A stretch of 64,000 bases of DNA, from contig DAINOJ010000009.1 in NCBI GenBank assembly GCA_036744005.1, positions 1-64,000 of the forward strand, written 5' to 3'. The translations under genes were made by a program, and so were the position numbers. The stretch comes from CALCNS01 sp937897315 (GTDB lineage Bacteria > Bacillota > JAAYKD01). Positions 9,353 through 18,566 of the stretch are shown in pieces; position 1 is the first letter of the stretch; every line of letters begins with the position of its first letter. The notes beneath the pieces are model-generated. The model saw only the letters and a list, made by a program, of their open reading frames with translations. It was not told the DNA's origin and made no database searches.

Positions 9353-10044
9353 GAATCGGTCACCTCAAATTTGTAACCGATTCCCCAAACTGTTTTAATG
9401 GTCCAACCTTTTGGCTCGGTGACATTCAGTTTCTCTCTTAACCGCTTCACGTGCACATCCACCGTACGGGCATCACCAAAATACTCATAGCCCCAAACAT
9501 TTTCAAGCAATTGTTCACGACTATAGACGCGATTGGAGTTTTTGGCCAAGAACCAGATGAGTTCGGTTTCTTTAGGTGTCAGGTTAATCGAAAGATCATC
9601 CAAAAGTACCACGCGTTGGGCTAAGTTCATATACAAGTTGCCGAAACGCATTTCTTGGCGTAATTCGTCCAAGTCTACTTTTTGGCTACGGCGCATGACA
9701 GCTTTGATTCTAGCCATGAGTTCTTTGGTGGAAAAGGGTTTCGTGACATAATCATCCGCTCCGATTTCCAGCCCAGTGATTTTGTCGGGTTCTTCTCCCT
9801 TGGCGGTAATCATGATGACTGGCACATCTAGGGTTTTACGGATTTCACGAATAACCTGCCAGCCATCTTTCTTTGGCAACATAATGTCGAGCAAAATCAA
9901 TACAGGTTGTAGCATTTTTGCTTGTTCAATGGCACTGTCTCCATCGGCAGCATGATGGCAATCATAGCCTTCTTTTTCCAAATAGAGTGCCAAAAGTTCC
10001 CGAATATTGGGATCATCATCGACAATCAATACTTTGGGTTTCAT
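9349..10044 (-). CDS. OmpR/PhoB-family response regulator
   Basis: The 231-residue regulator has a receiver domain (acidic pocket D9-D11, phospho-acceptor Asp53, conserved Thr80 and Lys102) and a winged-helix DNA-binding domain ending in TVDVHVKRLREKL and GIGYKF. I use ATG 10044 because it has a GAGGTG ribosome site and begins at the domain; an upstream in-frame start would add 15 odd residues. It is the first gene of a two-gene operon with the histidine kinase. Its target genes cannot be read from the window; the divergent export operon next to it is one candidate. Confidence 0.94.
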   Translation of the reverse strand: MKPKVLIVDDDPNIRELLALYLEKEGYDCHHAADGDSAIEQAKMLQPVLILLDIMLPKKDGWQVIREIRKTLDVPVIMITAKGEEPDKITGLEIGADDYVTKPFSTKELMARIKAVMRRSQKVDLDELRQEMRFGNLYMNLAQRVVLLDDLSINLTPKETELIWFLAKNSNRVYSREQLLENVWGYEYFGDARTVDVHVKRLREKLNVTEPKGWTIKTVWGIGYKFEVTDS

Positions 10045-10079
10045 AGGTAGGCACCTCGTTTCAAATTCATATTTCCTTA

Positions 10080-10108
10080 AGAATACCACACTTTTTCTTT
10101 GGTTTCAA
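10080..10108 (-). promoter_or_regulatory. Promoter of the two-component operon
   Basis: On the minus strand TTGAAA (10108-10103) and TATTCT (10085-10080) are 17 bases apart, about 36 bases before the regulator ATG. Confidence 0.55.
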
Positions 10109-10188
10109 ACAGGGAACGGCTGTTCACACAACTTTCATTTTCTATATTCAAATAATAGGACATTCAAGATAGGGAAGGGGCAACATGT

Positions 10189-12618
10189 ATGTTCAAAACA
10201 GGGCAGGAGTTCTGGAAGAAACAATCGAAAACCAAAAAAAGATGGATAGTGGCTTCGGTCATAGTCCTCGTTGTACTCATCGGTGTGGTATGGGGTGTGC
10301 AACGTTTGAACACCGGTGGGTTATCCATGCCCGGAACAACCATGTTGCGTAAAGTGACGGTGGAGAAGAAGGAATTCAAGGAAACCATATCGGGCTCAGG
10401 CAGTATTCAGGCGATCGATCGGGCTGTCTTGTTGGCGCGTATTCCCGGAGTTTTGCGTGAGATACTAGTAGAAGACGAGCAAAACGTAGAGAAAGATCAA
10501 GTGCTTTATGTCATCGAGAGTGCTCAAACCGAAGTAGCATTGGAACAAGCCACATACAATGCTGCTCTAGCCAAACGTAATTATGATCAATTGGCTTGGG
10601 AGAATCAAGCGGGGTCTACCGATATTCGGGATGCCGCTCTTGCTGTCACTCAAGCCAAAGCGACTTACTTGACTGCAGTAGAGAATCGTAATAATCTGCA
10701 AATCGTAGCGGATGCTCCGGGAGTAGTCACGGACCTTCCATTGAAGGTAGGGGAATCATTTGCCATGAATACACCATTGGTCTATGTGGGAGATGACAAT
10801 GGTGGGGTTGAGACGGAGAACGAAATCCTTTTACAAAAAGCCAGACATAATCTGCAATTGGCTCAAGAGGCAGTAGATGCCCTACAACTGGTGGCTGCCT
10901 ATGATGGGCAGGTCTTCGATATACCGGTATCAGTCGGCGAAAACGTTACTACAGGGCAACTCCTGATGAAGATCGAGGAAATCGGTCGAGACCGCAGTGA
11001 TGCGACAGCCTACCAATTACGAATCTCACAAGCCGAAAACACCCTGAAGACTCGTCGCGAATTATATGAACAGCTGGAAGTCAAAGCTCCTACCTCCGGG
11101 CGGATTAGCGATCTATCCTTAAAAATCGGTGACATGGTTACTCCGCAAACGGTCATTGCATTAGTTGGAAGCACCGAACAAATGGAAGTAGACCTCATGG
11201 TTGTGCAAAACTACATCAATGGTATGAAAGTGGGTAATGCAGCAAACCTGACGGTTTCTGCGGTCAATACCACCTACAGGGGTTTCGTGAAGTCTGTTTC
11301 TCAAGTATGGAGCATACAAAACGGGGTGGTATCGTATCCGGTTACCGTGGTCATCGACCAAAAGGATGAACATTTGGCAGTCGGTATGAGTGTGGTGGCC
11401 TCCATTACCAGTAGCGATGAGCAAATCTATGGACCATCTGGTTTGAGAGGGAATCTAAAGAGTGCCAGCCAAAAAACGGTTACTTCCAAAAGCGGTGGCA
11501 AAGTGATTGCGTTACACTCTGAGAGCCAAAAGTGGGTCAATGAAGGGGACTTGCTGGTCACCTTGCAAAACGATGACGTTCGGGTCGCTTATGAATTGGC
11601 CTTGAAGGAATATCAAGATGCCGTGGCAACCAACCTGTTGGCCAAATCCTCAGCCAGTGTGAGTCGAATTCTGGTCAAAGCTGGAGATCACATCGAGAAA
11701 GGTCAATTGTTGATGACCCTGCAGAGTCATCTCGCAGAAGCAAACCTGAAGCAAGCCGAGAAGGAGTTTTCGGATCTTTATGCGAAAGGGAATCATCGTT
11801 ATAGTGCCAAGGTTTCAGGGCGTGTCGAAAGCATCTACGTAAAACCGGGTCAACGTGTGGCAGCGGGAGATGTTTTATTGAGCATTCAGAATGAGGATGT
11901 TCTTTATGCGGCCGGCAAGGCGGAAGCAAATCTCACTGCTGCGCAAGCGGCATACCAAGCAGTGCTGCAAAACCCCGGATCCGGAGCTTTGGCCAAGGCC
12001 TGGGTCTCCTATGTTCAAGCGGAAGCAAACTTGAATGATGCCGAACGCAATCATGGGTATTTAACAGTAAAAGCACCTATCGCGGGGAAGGTGTATGTAA
12101 AACCAACCATTGAAGTGGGTGATCAGTTATCTGCCGATACCCAGTTGGCAACAGTATACGATATGTCGGTCATGCAACTGGTGGTGAATATTGACGAAAT
12201 CGATGTAGCAAAAATCGAGACCGGAATGAAATGCCAAGTTACCTTAGATGCTCTACCAGATCGAGTCTACGAAGGTTTTGTCTCTCGCATTTCGCAAGAA
12301 GGGACGGCAAAAGATGGTGTAGCAACGTACGCGGTGACGGTAAATGTGCCGAACCCGACCCTAATTAAGACCGCTATGACGGCTACGGCAGACATCATTC
12401 TCTTTACGATGGACGATGCGATCGCGATTCCGAAATCTGCACTTCAAGCAGGCGGGGAAACAGCCGACCAGAAAATGGTGTATGTGGTGAATGCGCGCAA
12501 TGGCTTGGAAGAACGAGTCGTCAGCATTGGTAAGTCTACCGAAACCATGGTGGTAATTGTATCGGGTTTGAACGAAGGGGAAACCGTGGTGACCACAAAA
12601 ATTGGTAAAATCCAATGA
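10189..12618 (+). CDS. MacA/HlyD-family membrane fusion protein, double length
   Basis: The 809-residue protein is anchored by one helix (about 19-37) and extends outside the membrane. It is roughly twice the usual 370-420 residues. Biotinyl-lipoyl-like half motifs recur (near residues 60-105, 175-200, 220-260, 290-325, then again from about 430 to 650), interrupted by coiled-coil-like stretches. Beta-barrel regions appear near 330-400 and 660-730. It therefore looks like two adaptor modules in tandem. The ATP-binding protein and permease genes follow, so it should be the adaptor of a MacAB/YknXYZ-type exporter of lipophilic molecules or peptides. The substrate is unknown. Confidence 0.85.
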   Translation: MFKTGQEFWKKQSKTKKRWIVASVIVLVVLIGVVWGVQRLNTGGLSMPGTTMLRKVTVEKKEFKETISGSGSIQAIDRAVLLARIPGVLREILVEDEQNVEKDQVLYVIESAQTEVALEQATYNAALAKRNYDQLAWENQAGSTDIRDAALAVTQAKATYLTAVENRNNLQIVADAPGVVTDLPLKVGESFAMNTPLVYVGDDNGGVETENEILLQKARHNLQLAQEAVDALQLVAAYDGQVFDIPVSVGENVTTGQLLMKIEEIGRDRSDATAYQLRISQAENTLKTRRELYEQLEVKAPTSGRISDLSLKIGDMVTPQTVIALVGSTEQMEVDLMVVQNYINGMKVGNAANLTVSAVNTTYRGFVKSVSQVWSIQNGVVSYPVTVVIDQKDEHLAVGMSVVASITSSDEQIYGPSGLRGNLKSASQKTVTSKSGGKVIALHSESQKWVNEGDLLVTLQNDDVRVAYELALKEYQDAVATNLLAKSSASVSRILVKAGDHIEKGQLLMTLQSHLAEANLKQAEKEFSDLYAKGNHRYSAKVSGRVESIYVKPGQRVAAGDVLLSIQNEDVLYAAGKAEANLTAAQAAYQAVLQNPGSGALAKAWVSYVQAEANLNDAERNHGYLTVKAPIAGKVYVKPTIEVGDQLSADTQLATVYDMSVMQLVVNIDEIDVAKIETGMKCQVTLDALPDRVYEGFVSRISQEGTAKDGVATYAVTVNVPNPTLIKTAMTATADIILFTMDDAIAIPKSALQAGGETADQKMVYVVNARNGLEERVVSIGKSTETMVVIVSGLNEGETVVTTKIGKIQ

Positions 12619-12634
12619 GGAAGGGGGACAAGAC

Positions 12635-13387
12635 ATGTCGGAACACCTCATTGAAATGTCTGGCTTAGGTAAGACCTATCAAATGGGCGATAGCAAAGTT
12701 CATGCCCTTAGAGAAGTGGATTTGACCATTAACGAAGGAGAATTTGTGGCGATTATGGGGCCTTCTGGTTCGGGCAAGTCTACTCTCATGAATATGATTG
12801 GATGCCTCGATCGTCCTTCCCGTGGCCTTTGGCGACTGAACGGAGAAGAAATCGGTTCTCTCAGTGACGACAAGCTGGCAGAGATTCGTAATCGAACGGT
12901 TGGCTTTATTTTTCAAAACTTCAATCTGCTCAGTCGTTCCACAGCACTCAAAAATGTAGAATTACCTTTGCTCTACCGGGGACAGAATCGACATCAAAGA
13001 ACAGAATTGGCGACTCAGGCCTTAGAGAAGGTAGGGTTGGGCAATCGAGTTCACCACAAACCCAAAGAATTGTCAGGAGGACAACAACAACGGGTTGCTA
13101 TAGCACGTGCTTTGGTGGGCGACCCCAAGATCATATTGGCAGATGAACCCACCGGCAATCTCGACAGCCGTAGCGGGTTAGAAATCATGGCACTGCTGCA
13201 AGACTTAAATCAACAAGGAAGAACCTTGATTATGGTGACTCATGACCCAGCCATCGCCGAACAGTGTTGGCGTGTGGTGCGTTTGTTAGACGGTAAAGTG
13301 GTGTCGGATCAGCTCAACGCGCACCCGGTATTGGCCAAAGAACGCTTGGCCAAGTTACCTCCCGCCGATACGGAGGTGAGTATATGA
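12635..13387 (+). CDS. MacB/LolD-type ABC transporter ATP-binding protein
   Basis: The 250-residue ATPase has Walker A GPSGSGKST, Q-loop, signature LSGGQQQRV, Walker B ILADEPTGNLDS and H-loop THD, with the NFNLL segment typical of the MacB/LolD/FtsE-like group. ATG 12635 is chosen because GAGGAAGGGGG lies 8-18 bases before it; a TTG at 12602 lies inside the adaptor gene. It overlaps the permease gene by 4 bases. It supplies energy to the transporter made with the genes on either side. Confidence 0.95.
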   Translation: MSEHLIEMSGLGKTYQMGDSKVHALREVDLTINEGEFVAIMGPSGSGKSTLMNMIGCLDRPSRGLWRLNGEEIGSLSDDKLAEIRNRTVGFIFQNFNLLSRSTALKNVELPLLYRGQNRHQRTELATQALEKVGLGNRVHHKPKELSGGQQQRVAIARALVGDPKIILADEPTGNLDSRSGLEIMALLQDLNQQGRTLIMVTHDPAIAEQCWRVVRLLDGKVVSDQLNAHPVLAKERLAKLPPADTEVSI

Positions 13388-14562
13388 ACATATCCGAATC
13401 ATTAAGCTCGGCCTGGGAGAGTATCTTAGTCAATAAAATGCGGTCCATCCTGACCGCTTTGGGGATTATCATTGGTGTTGCCGCGGTGATTGCCATGTTA
13501 TCGGTGGGTGAGAGCGGAAAAAGCACCATCACAAACCAAATCAGCAGCATGGGCACCAATTTAATCATGCTAAATTCCAACAGCAGCAGCTTTCGCTTTA
13601 GTGTAAAAGGTGCAGAGTACATGAAGGAAAACAGTCCGCATGTCTCAGCAGCTGTCCCCAGCGTGACTTCGCGTTTGTCCATTCGTGTGGCTGGTTCTGC
13701 TGAAAGCAAATCGGTAGAAGGAACGACTGTCGATTATTTGACCGTACGCAACCGTACTTTGTTGGAAGGGGATTTCCTAAACGAAGAACATATTCGCTAT
13801 TACCGCAAAGTGGCTGTAATTGGCAGCCAAATCGCCACGGATTTCTTTGGAGACGGATATGCGATTGGCGAAAAAATCCGTATCGCCGGGCAGAGTTTTG
13901 AGATTATTGGCACACTAGAAGCCAAGGGAAGCTCCATGGGGCAAAATATGGATGAAGTGATTCTAATTCCCATTACAACCATGCAGCGACTCATTGGACG
14001 AACCACGATTTCTACAATTTATTTTGGTGCGATAAACAGTGATAGCACCAAAGTAGCCATGCAAGAAATCGAGGCTTCGTTACGATCTTTATATGGCACT
14101 CGAGCAGACCGCACTAATGTATATTTTATTAGTTCCATGGACGACCTGCTCGAAACGATTAACACGGCCACACAAACCTTGACCATCATGCTTGCTGGCA
14201 TTGCTGGGATTTCTCTTTTGGTGGGTGGGATTGGTATTATGAACATCATGCTGGTTTCAGTTACCGAGCGCACCCGTGAAATTGGTATTCGCAAAGCAAT
14301 GGGAGCGAAGCGCAGGGATGTTTTGATTCAATTTCTTATAGAAGCGGTCATACTTTCATTATTCGGTGGTTTCGTCGGCTTACTATTGGGCATCGGCATC
14401 GCTCTTGTCATTTCCACCATTGCCGGTTGGGCTCCGTATATCTCCATTTCCGCTGTCATCATGGCTTTAACCTTCTCCATATCAATTGGTATCTTCTTCG
14501 GTTTGTATCCGGCAAATCGAGCTTCCAAACTGGATCCTATCGAAGCCTTGCGCTACGAGTAA
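13384..14562 (+). CDS. MacB-like ABC transporter permease (MacB_PCD + FtsX)
   Basis: The 392-residue permease has an N-terminal helix (about 20-42), a large periplasmic-type MacB_PCD domain (about 45-240), then three membrane helices of the FtsX domain. The segment between helices 2 and 3 has the conserved TERTREIGIRKAMGA coupling motif. The ATG overlaps the ATPase stop (ATGA), so the two are coupled. Together with the adaptor and ATPase it forms a type VII (mechanotransmission) ABC system. Confidence 0.94.
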   Translation: MNISESLSSAWESILVNKMRSILTALGIIIGVAAVIAMLSVGESGKSTITNQISSMGTNLIMLNSNSSSFRFSVKGAEYMKENSPHVSAAVPSVTSRLSIRVAGSAESKSVEGTTVDYLTVRNRTLLEGDFLNEEHIRYYRKVAVIGSQIATDFFGDGYAIGEKIRIAGQSFEIIGTLEAKGSSMGQNMDEVILIPITTMQRLIGRTTISTIYFGAINSDSTKVAMQEIEASLRSLYGTRADRTNVYFISSMDDLLETINTATQTLTIMLAGIAGISLLVGGIGIMNIMLVSVTERTREIGIRKAMGAKRRDVLIQFLIEAVILSLFGGFVGLLLGIGIALVISTIAGWAPYISISAVIMALTFSISIGIFFGLYPANRASKLDPIEALRYE

Positions 14563-14566
14563 CAGT

Positions 14567-14615
14567 CGCCCCGTGTCCCATCACCGGCACGGGGCGAAAA
14601 GCGTCTTGCTTTTTT
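14567..14615 (+). terminator. Probable terminator of the export operon
   Basis: A perfect 9-bp GC-rich stem (14567-14575 with 14588-14596) follows the permease. The run of six T is 13 bases further on, so the arrangement is less canonical than the other terminators here. Confidence 0.55.
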
Positions 14616-14649
14616 GTAGAAGTTGTCTTATAATGAAAAAAACACATAA

Positions 14650-14887
14650 TCAAAAGCGATGAAGGAAACAATGCCTTGAAACTATGTTCAGAGATGCGGT
14701 GGCTGGTGTGAACCGCAATAGAGCAGGGCTGATCCATTTCCGGAGCATTCGATGAAACTCGAGGGTGAGCACCCCTTATCGTGCAATCGAGAGGTTGGCT
14801 TTTTAGTCGACAATTTGGGTGGCAACGCGGAGTTCCTTCGTCCCATGCATCATAAGTATGGCGACAGGGGATTTTTTTATACCCTGT
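14650..14887 (+). promoter_or_regulatory. Serine-specific T-box riboswitch leader
   Basis: The T-box motif GGGTGGCAACGCGG is at 14817-14830. Stem I can be drawn: base helix GGAAA (14664-14668) with TTTCC (14737-14741), then a specifier loop whose 3' strand reads GATCCA with the serine codon UCC at 14733-14735, bounded above by GCC/GGC. The terminator is a long stem from about 14835-14850 pairing with 14857-14871, followed by seven T; its 5' arm overlaps the antiterminator region. Uncharged tRNA-Ser should therefore favour read-through into serS. A further 7-bp hairpin GACAGGG/CCCTGTC flanks the T run. Confidence 0.92.
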
Positions 14888-14910
14888 CAGCAAGAAAAGG
14901 AGAGATTAGC

Positions 14911-16188
14911 ATGATTGATATTCGACTCATTCGCACAAACCCCGATTTAGTCAAAGCAAACATTCGTAAGAAATATCAGAATCACAAACTGGTATTGGTG
15001 GATGAAGTTTTGGAGCTGGATCAGCAACTCCGTGAATGTAAGACCAAAGCAGATACTCTGCGTGGTCAACGCAACACGATTAGCAAAGAAATCGGTAAGC
15101 TCATGGCACAAGGCAAGCGAGAAGAAGCCGAAGTCACCAAGCAGCAGGTGGCAGACATTGCCGAACAGTTGGAGATGTTGAAACATTTGGAGGAAACATT
15201 GCCCGACCAAATTCGTCAACGCATGATGGTGATTCCCAATATCATGGATGACAGCGTTCCCATGGGGAAAGACGATTCTGAAAATGTGGAAGTGGAACGC
15301 TTTGGAGATATGAGAGTGCCCAGTTATCCGGTTCCATATCACTTGGAACTCATGGAAGCACTAAATGGTGTGGATTTGGATTCCGCCCGGAAAACGACTG
15401 GTGCGGGTTTTTATTACCTCAAAGGAGATATCGCCCGTCTGCATTCAGCGGTTTTATCCTACGCAAGAGATTTTATGATCGATCGCGGTTTTACGTATTG
15501 TGTACCACCTTTTATGATTCGCAGTAGTGTGGTAACCGGAGTGATGAGCTTTACCGAAATGGACAACATGATGTATAAAATCGAAGGGGAAGACTTATAC
15601 CTCATCGGCACGAGTGAACACTCCATGATTGGTAAGTTCATCGATAGTATTACGGACGAAGCTGAATTACCTATTGCATATACCAGTTATTCTCCCTGTT
15701 TTCGTAAAGAAGTAGGGGCACATGGCATAGAAGAACGAGGAGTGTACCGGGTTCACCAATTTGAAAAGCAAGAGATGATTGTGGTTTGCCACCCCGACCA
15801 AAGCAAGCAGTGGTTTGAAAAACTATACCAGAACACGGTTGCATTTTTCCGCTCACTCGATATTCCGGTGCGGACCCTGGAATGCTGTTCTGGGGATTTG
15901 GCGGACTTGAAAGTGAAAAGCATCGATGTGGAGGCCTGGAGCCCTAGGCAACAGAAATTCTTCGAAGTGGGAAGCTGTTCCAACTTGGGAGACGCACAAG
16001 CCCGGCGCTTGGCCATAAGAGCGAAAGGAGCAGAGGGCACTTACTTCCCGCACACCCTAAACAATACTGTGGTCGCCCCACCACGTATGTTGATTGCCTT
16101 TCTAGAAAACAACTTACAAGAAGATGGCCGAATCCGCGTTCCGGAAGCACTGAAGCCCTATATGGGAGGAAAGGAATACTTATCATGA
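14911..16188 (+). CDS. serS: Seryl-tRNA synthetase
   Basis: The 425-residue class II synthetase charges tRNA-Ser (and tRNA-Sec where present). It has the N-terminal antiparallel coiled-coil arm (about 30-100), then the class II core with motif 2 around FRKEVGAHG and RVHQFEKQE, and motif 3 near the C-terminus. ATG 14911 follows AAAGGAGAG and begins with the standard MIDIRLIR; an upstream in-frame ATG lies inside the T-box. The stop overlaps the ridA start. Regulation by the preceding T-box is clear from sequence. Confidence 0.97.
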   Translation: MIDIRLIRTNPDLVKANIRKKYQNHKLVLVDEVLELDQQLRECKTKADTLRGQRNTISKEIGKLMAQGKREEAEVTKQQVADIAEQLEMLKHLEETLPDQIRQRMMVIPNIMDDSVPMGKDDSENVEVERFGDMRVPSYPVPYHLELMEALNGVDLDSARKTTGAGFYYLKGDIARLHSAVLSYARDFMIDRGFTYCVPPFMIRSSVVTGVMSFTEMDNMMYKIEGEDLYLIGTSEHSMIGKFIDSITDEAELPIAYTSYSPCFRKEVGAHGIEERGVYRVHQFEKQEMIVVCHPDQSKQWFEKLYQNTVAFFRSLDIPVRTLECCSGDLADLKVKSIDVEAWSPRQQKFFEVGSCSNLGDAQARRLAIRAKGAEGTYFPHTLNNTVVAPPRMLIAFLENNLQEDGRIRVPEALKPYMGGKEYLS

Positions 16189-16562
16189 AGATGATTCATA
16201 CTCCGTATTCTCGCCAACAAGCAGGTCATTATTCCCCAGGAGTGTTGAGCAATGGTACTTTATATATCTCGGGTCAACTACCACGGAATCCCGAAACCCA
16301 AGTCATTCCCGAAGGAATGGAGGATCAAACCCACCAAGTGTTGCAAAACCTTAACATGGTATTGGAAGCAGCGGGACTCAGCAGAACTTCCGTGGTATCG
16401 GTGCGGATATACCTGACCCATGTGCAGCACTGGGACGTGGTGAACGCACTGTACAGTCAATTCTTTGGAGAACACAAACCGGCTCGAGCCGTGATTACCG
16501 TTCCGGAACTGCATTATGGGTGCCTGATTGAGTTGGAAGCCGTAGCGGAACAAGGAGAGTAA
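16185..16562 (+). CDS. ridA: RidA (YjgF/YER057c) family enamine/imine deaminase
   Basis: This 125-residue protein belongs to the family that hydrolyses reactive enamines and imines made by PLP enzymes such as serine/threonine dehydratase. The sequence has YSPGV and YISGQLP near the N-terminus, and the conserved arginine and glutamate near the C-terminus (KPARAV, LIELEAVA). It overlaps serS by 4 bases, so it is cotranscribed with serS and falls under the same serine T-box. That link to serine supply fits a role in clearing 2-aminoacrylate made from serine, which is inference. Confidence 0.9.
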   Translation: MKMIHTPYSRQQAGHYSPGVLSNGTLYISGQLPRNPETQVIPEGMEDQTHQVLQNLNMVLEAAGLSRTSVVSVRIYLTHVQHWDVVNALYSQFFGEHKPARAVITVPELHYGCLIELEAVAEQGE

Positions 16563-16620
16563 AAAAGACGACCCGTCACAACAAGCAACGCTTGTGGCGA
16601 CGGGTCGTCTCCATTTTTTA
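16562..16620. terminator. Bidirectional intrinsic terminator
   Basis: A perfect 11-bp outer stem (16568-16578 with 16600-16610) with an inner helix is flanked by six A on the left and six T on the right. It lies between convergent ridA and the last gene of the antiporter operon. Confidence 0.92.
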
Positions 16621-18537
16621 ATGATTGACGATTAACAAGTAGAGCAGTGTAATAATCAACCCGACTCCGAAAAGCATGAGCTCAAAGGCCAAGGTTTGAC
16701 TGTATTTGCTAGGGGCGGTGTATCCCCGATTATACAAAGCGAAATGATCATCGGTCCCCTCAACGATGCGAGGATTGCGGTTGTGGAAAAAGGTTTCCTC
16801 CAGAAGGGTTAGCAACCAACCGGGGGTGGAATGTAGAATTCGAGCAAATAATGCGCCGATAAAGCAAACGATTTGAATAACCGGCTGGTATAAGCGACTT
16901 TCTAAATCCAAACTACTTTGAATGACACGCACTCGACCTTCTCCATCGCGCGAGGTCAAGAACAGGCGGACTACGAAAATAAACACCAATAATCCAATCA
17001 TCAAGGAAGTCATACTACCTTGCAAATTGACCGTGGAAAACCAATGTATCTCATGGGGATGAATGTGAAAGAAATCAGCGGTGTAATGCAAGATCTCATT
17101 ATAAAACAGGTTGGGTAATGCACCAAAAAGGACTAAGCCGAGTGCGGCTACGCCGATGGAAAGACCAGTAAGCCAATCCGGTTTTACGGATCCACTATGA
17201 TGGTGGTGTTCGCTAACGACAGGTTTCTGCACAAATAAAGTGACGAATAACTTGCTCATATAGGCCAAGGTCAAACCACCCGAAAGCAGGAAAAGTTTTT
17301 CCACAAGTGATAAGAGGGAATGTTGCCATACATGCATGTTTTCCACAATGGCTTCATGGATGAGTGTTTTGCTGATGTATCCGGCTAAACCGGGAACACC
17401 TGCTAAGGATATACCGCCAATGAAGAAGCAAAGCATTAAATACCAGCTTCCTCGCCCGGCTCCACGTAGCTGATTCAAATCGTTGGTGTGATACGTTTTG
17501 TAAAACACACCGGCGCTGACAAACAAAACCAACTTGGTCAGAGCGTGGTTGATGACATGCAAGAGGGCACCTCCGGCTGCCAAGGTCGTGTCATGGTTGG
17601 CAGCTAGGAGAGCGGTTGCTACACTAATGAAACCGATTTGCGACAAGCTGGAACACGCTAAAGTGCGTTTGAGATCGTCCGATAATAAGGCTAAGAGCGC
17701 TCCCAACAACATGGTAATCGTTCCTAATCCTAAGAGTAACATAGCAAATGTTTCATTACCCGGAACGAGGAAGAGCACGGTTACAAAGATGCCAAATATA
17801 CCAGATTTGGTGAGGATGCCAGAGAGTAAAGCACTGGCAGGAGCAGGAGCTTCCGGATGAGCTTTGGGCAACCAAATGTGTAGGGGGTATAACCCCGCTT
17901 TAGCTCCGAATCCCACCAGCAAACAGATGGCTGCCGTTAAGAGAACGGTGGGATTGGCGTGTTCTGCTGCATGGTGTAATTCGTGAAAGCGCAAGGTATG
18001 TAAGTGGCTTTGCAAGATCATTAAGCCGTAAAGCAAAACCATTCCACCACCCACCGCAATAGACAAGTAGGTGTATGCGGCTTTACGAGACTTTTCAGTT
18101 TCGTTTTGCGCCACCCAAACCCAAGATGTAAACGACATGATTTCAAAAAAAACAAAAGTCGTCAACAAGTCGGCAGAAAGGAACACCCCTAGTAGAGCAC
18201 CTTCCGTCATTAAGAAGAAAGCGGAATAACGGGTGACATGGGGATATCCTTTGAAATAGACCGGAGCGGCCATGGCACTCAGCATAAACACCAAGCTGGC
18301 AAGAATCGCCAAAACGATTTGTAGGCTCTCGGCAGAAAAATGAAAGCCGACCCCCATGAGCATAGGTATTGAAAGTTCCTGATGATACTGTGGCAAGAGC
18401 AAACTGAACCCAAACACAACCATGGTGCTGAGCAACAGAATACGATCTCGCCAAGTAGTCCGTTTTTCTCCCAGAACCGGCATGAAAAAAGCCGAGAAAA
18501 AGGGAAGAAAAACAAGAACAGGTATGATGTACATCAT
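16618..18537 (-). CDS. NuoL/MrpA-like large antiporter subunit
   Basis: The 639-residue integral membrane protein has about 14-16 helices and the proton-conducting antiporter core: the helix 5 glutamate in FFEIMS, the broken-helix lysine region KAGLYPLHIWLPKAHPEAPAP and the later histidine/lysine helix (HVINHALTKL). A loop contains EHHHHSG. The start ATG 18537 has a GGAGTGG ribosome site; the upstream ATG 18588 overlaps the preceding gene without one. It is the last gene of the antiporter operon and probably takes the place of the N-terminal part of classical MrpA. Confidence 0.88.
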   Translation of the reverse strand: MMYIIPVLVFLPFFSAFFMPVLGEKRTTWRDRILLLSTMVVFGFSLLLPQYHQELSIPMLMGVGFHFSAESLQIVLAILASLVFMLSAMAAPVYFKGYPHVTRYSAFFLMTEGALLGVFLSADLLTTFVFFEIMSFTSWVWVAQNETEKSRKAAYTYLSIAVGGGMVLLYGLMILQSHLHTLRFHELHHAAEHANPTVLLTAAICLLVGFGAKAGLYPLHIWLPKAHPEAPAPASALLSGILTKSGIFGIFVTVLFLVPGNETFAMLLLGLGTITMLLGALLALLSDDLKRTLACSSLSQIGFISVATALLAANHDTTLAAGGALLHVINHALTKLVLFVSAGVFYKTYHTNDLNQLRGAGRGSWYLMLCFFIGGISLAGVPGLAGYISKTLIHEAIVENMHVWQHSLLSLVEKLFLLSGGLTLAYMSKLFVTLFVQKPVVSEHHHHSGSVKPDWLTGLSIGVAALGLVLFGALPNLFYNEILHYTADFFHIHPHEIHWFSTVNLQGSMTSLMIGLLVFIFVVRLFLTSRDGEGRVRVIQSSLDLESRLYQPVIQIVCFIGALFARILHSTPGWLLTLLEETFFHNRNPRIVEGTDDHFALYNRGYTAPSKYSQTLAFELMLFGVGLIITLLYLLIVNH

Positions 18538-18566
18538 TTTATCCACTCCGATTCCGGTTCTTCCTG

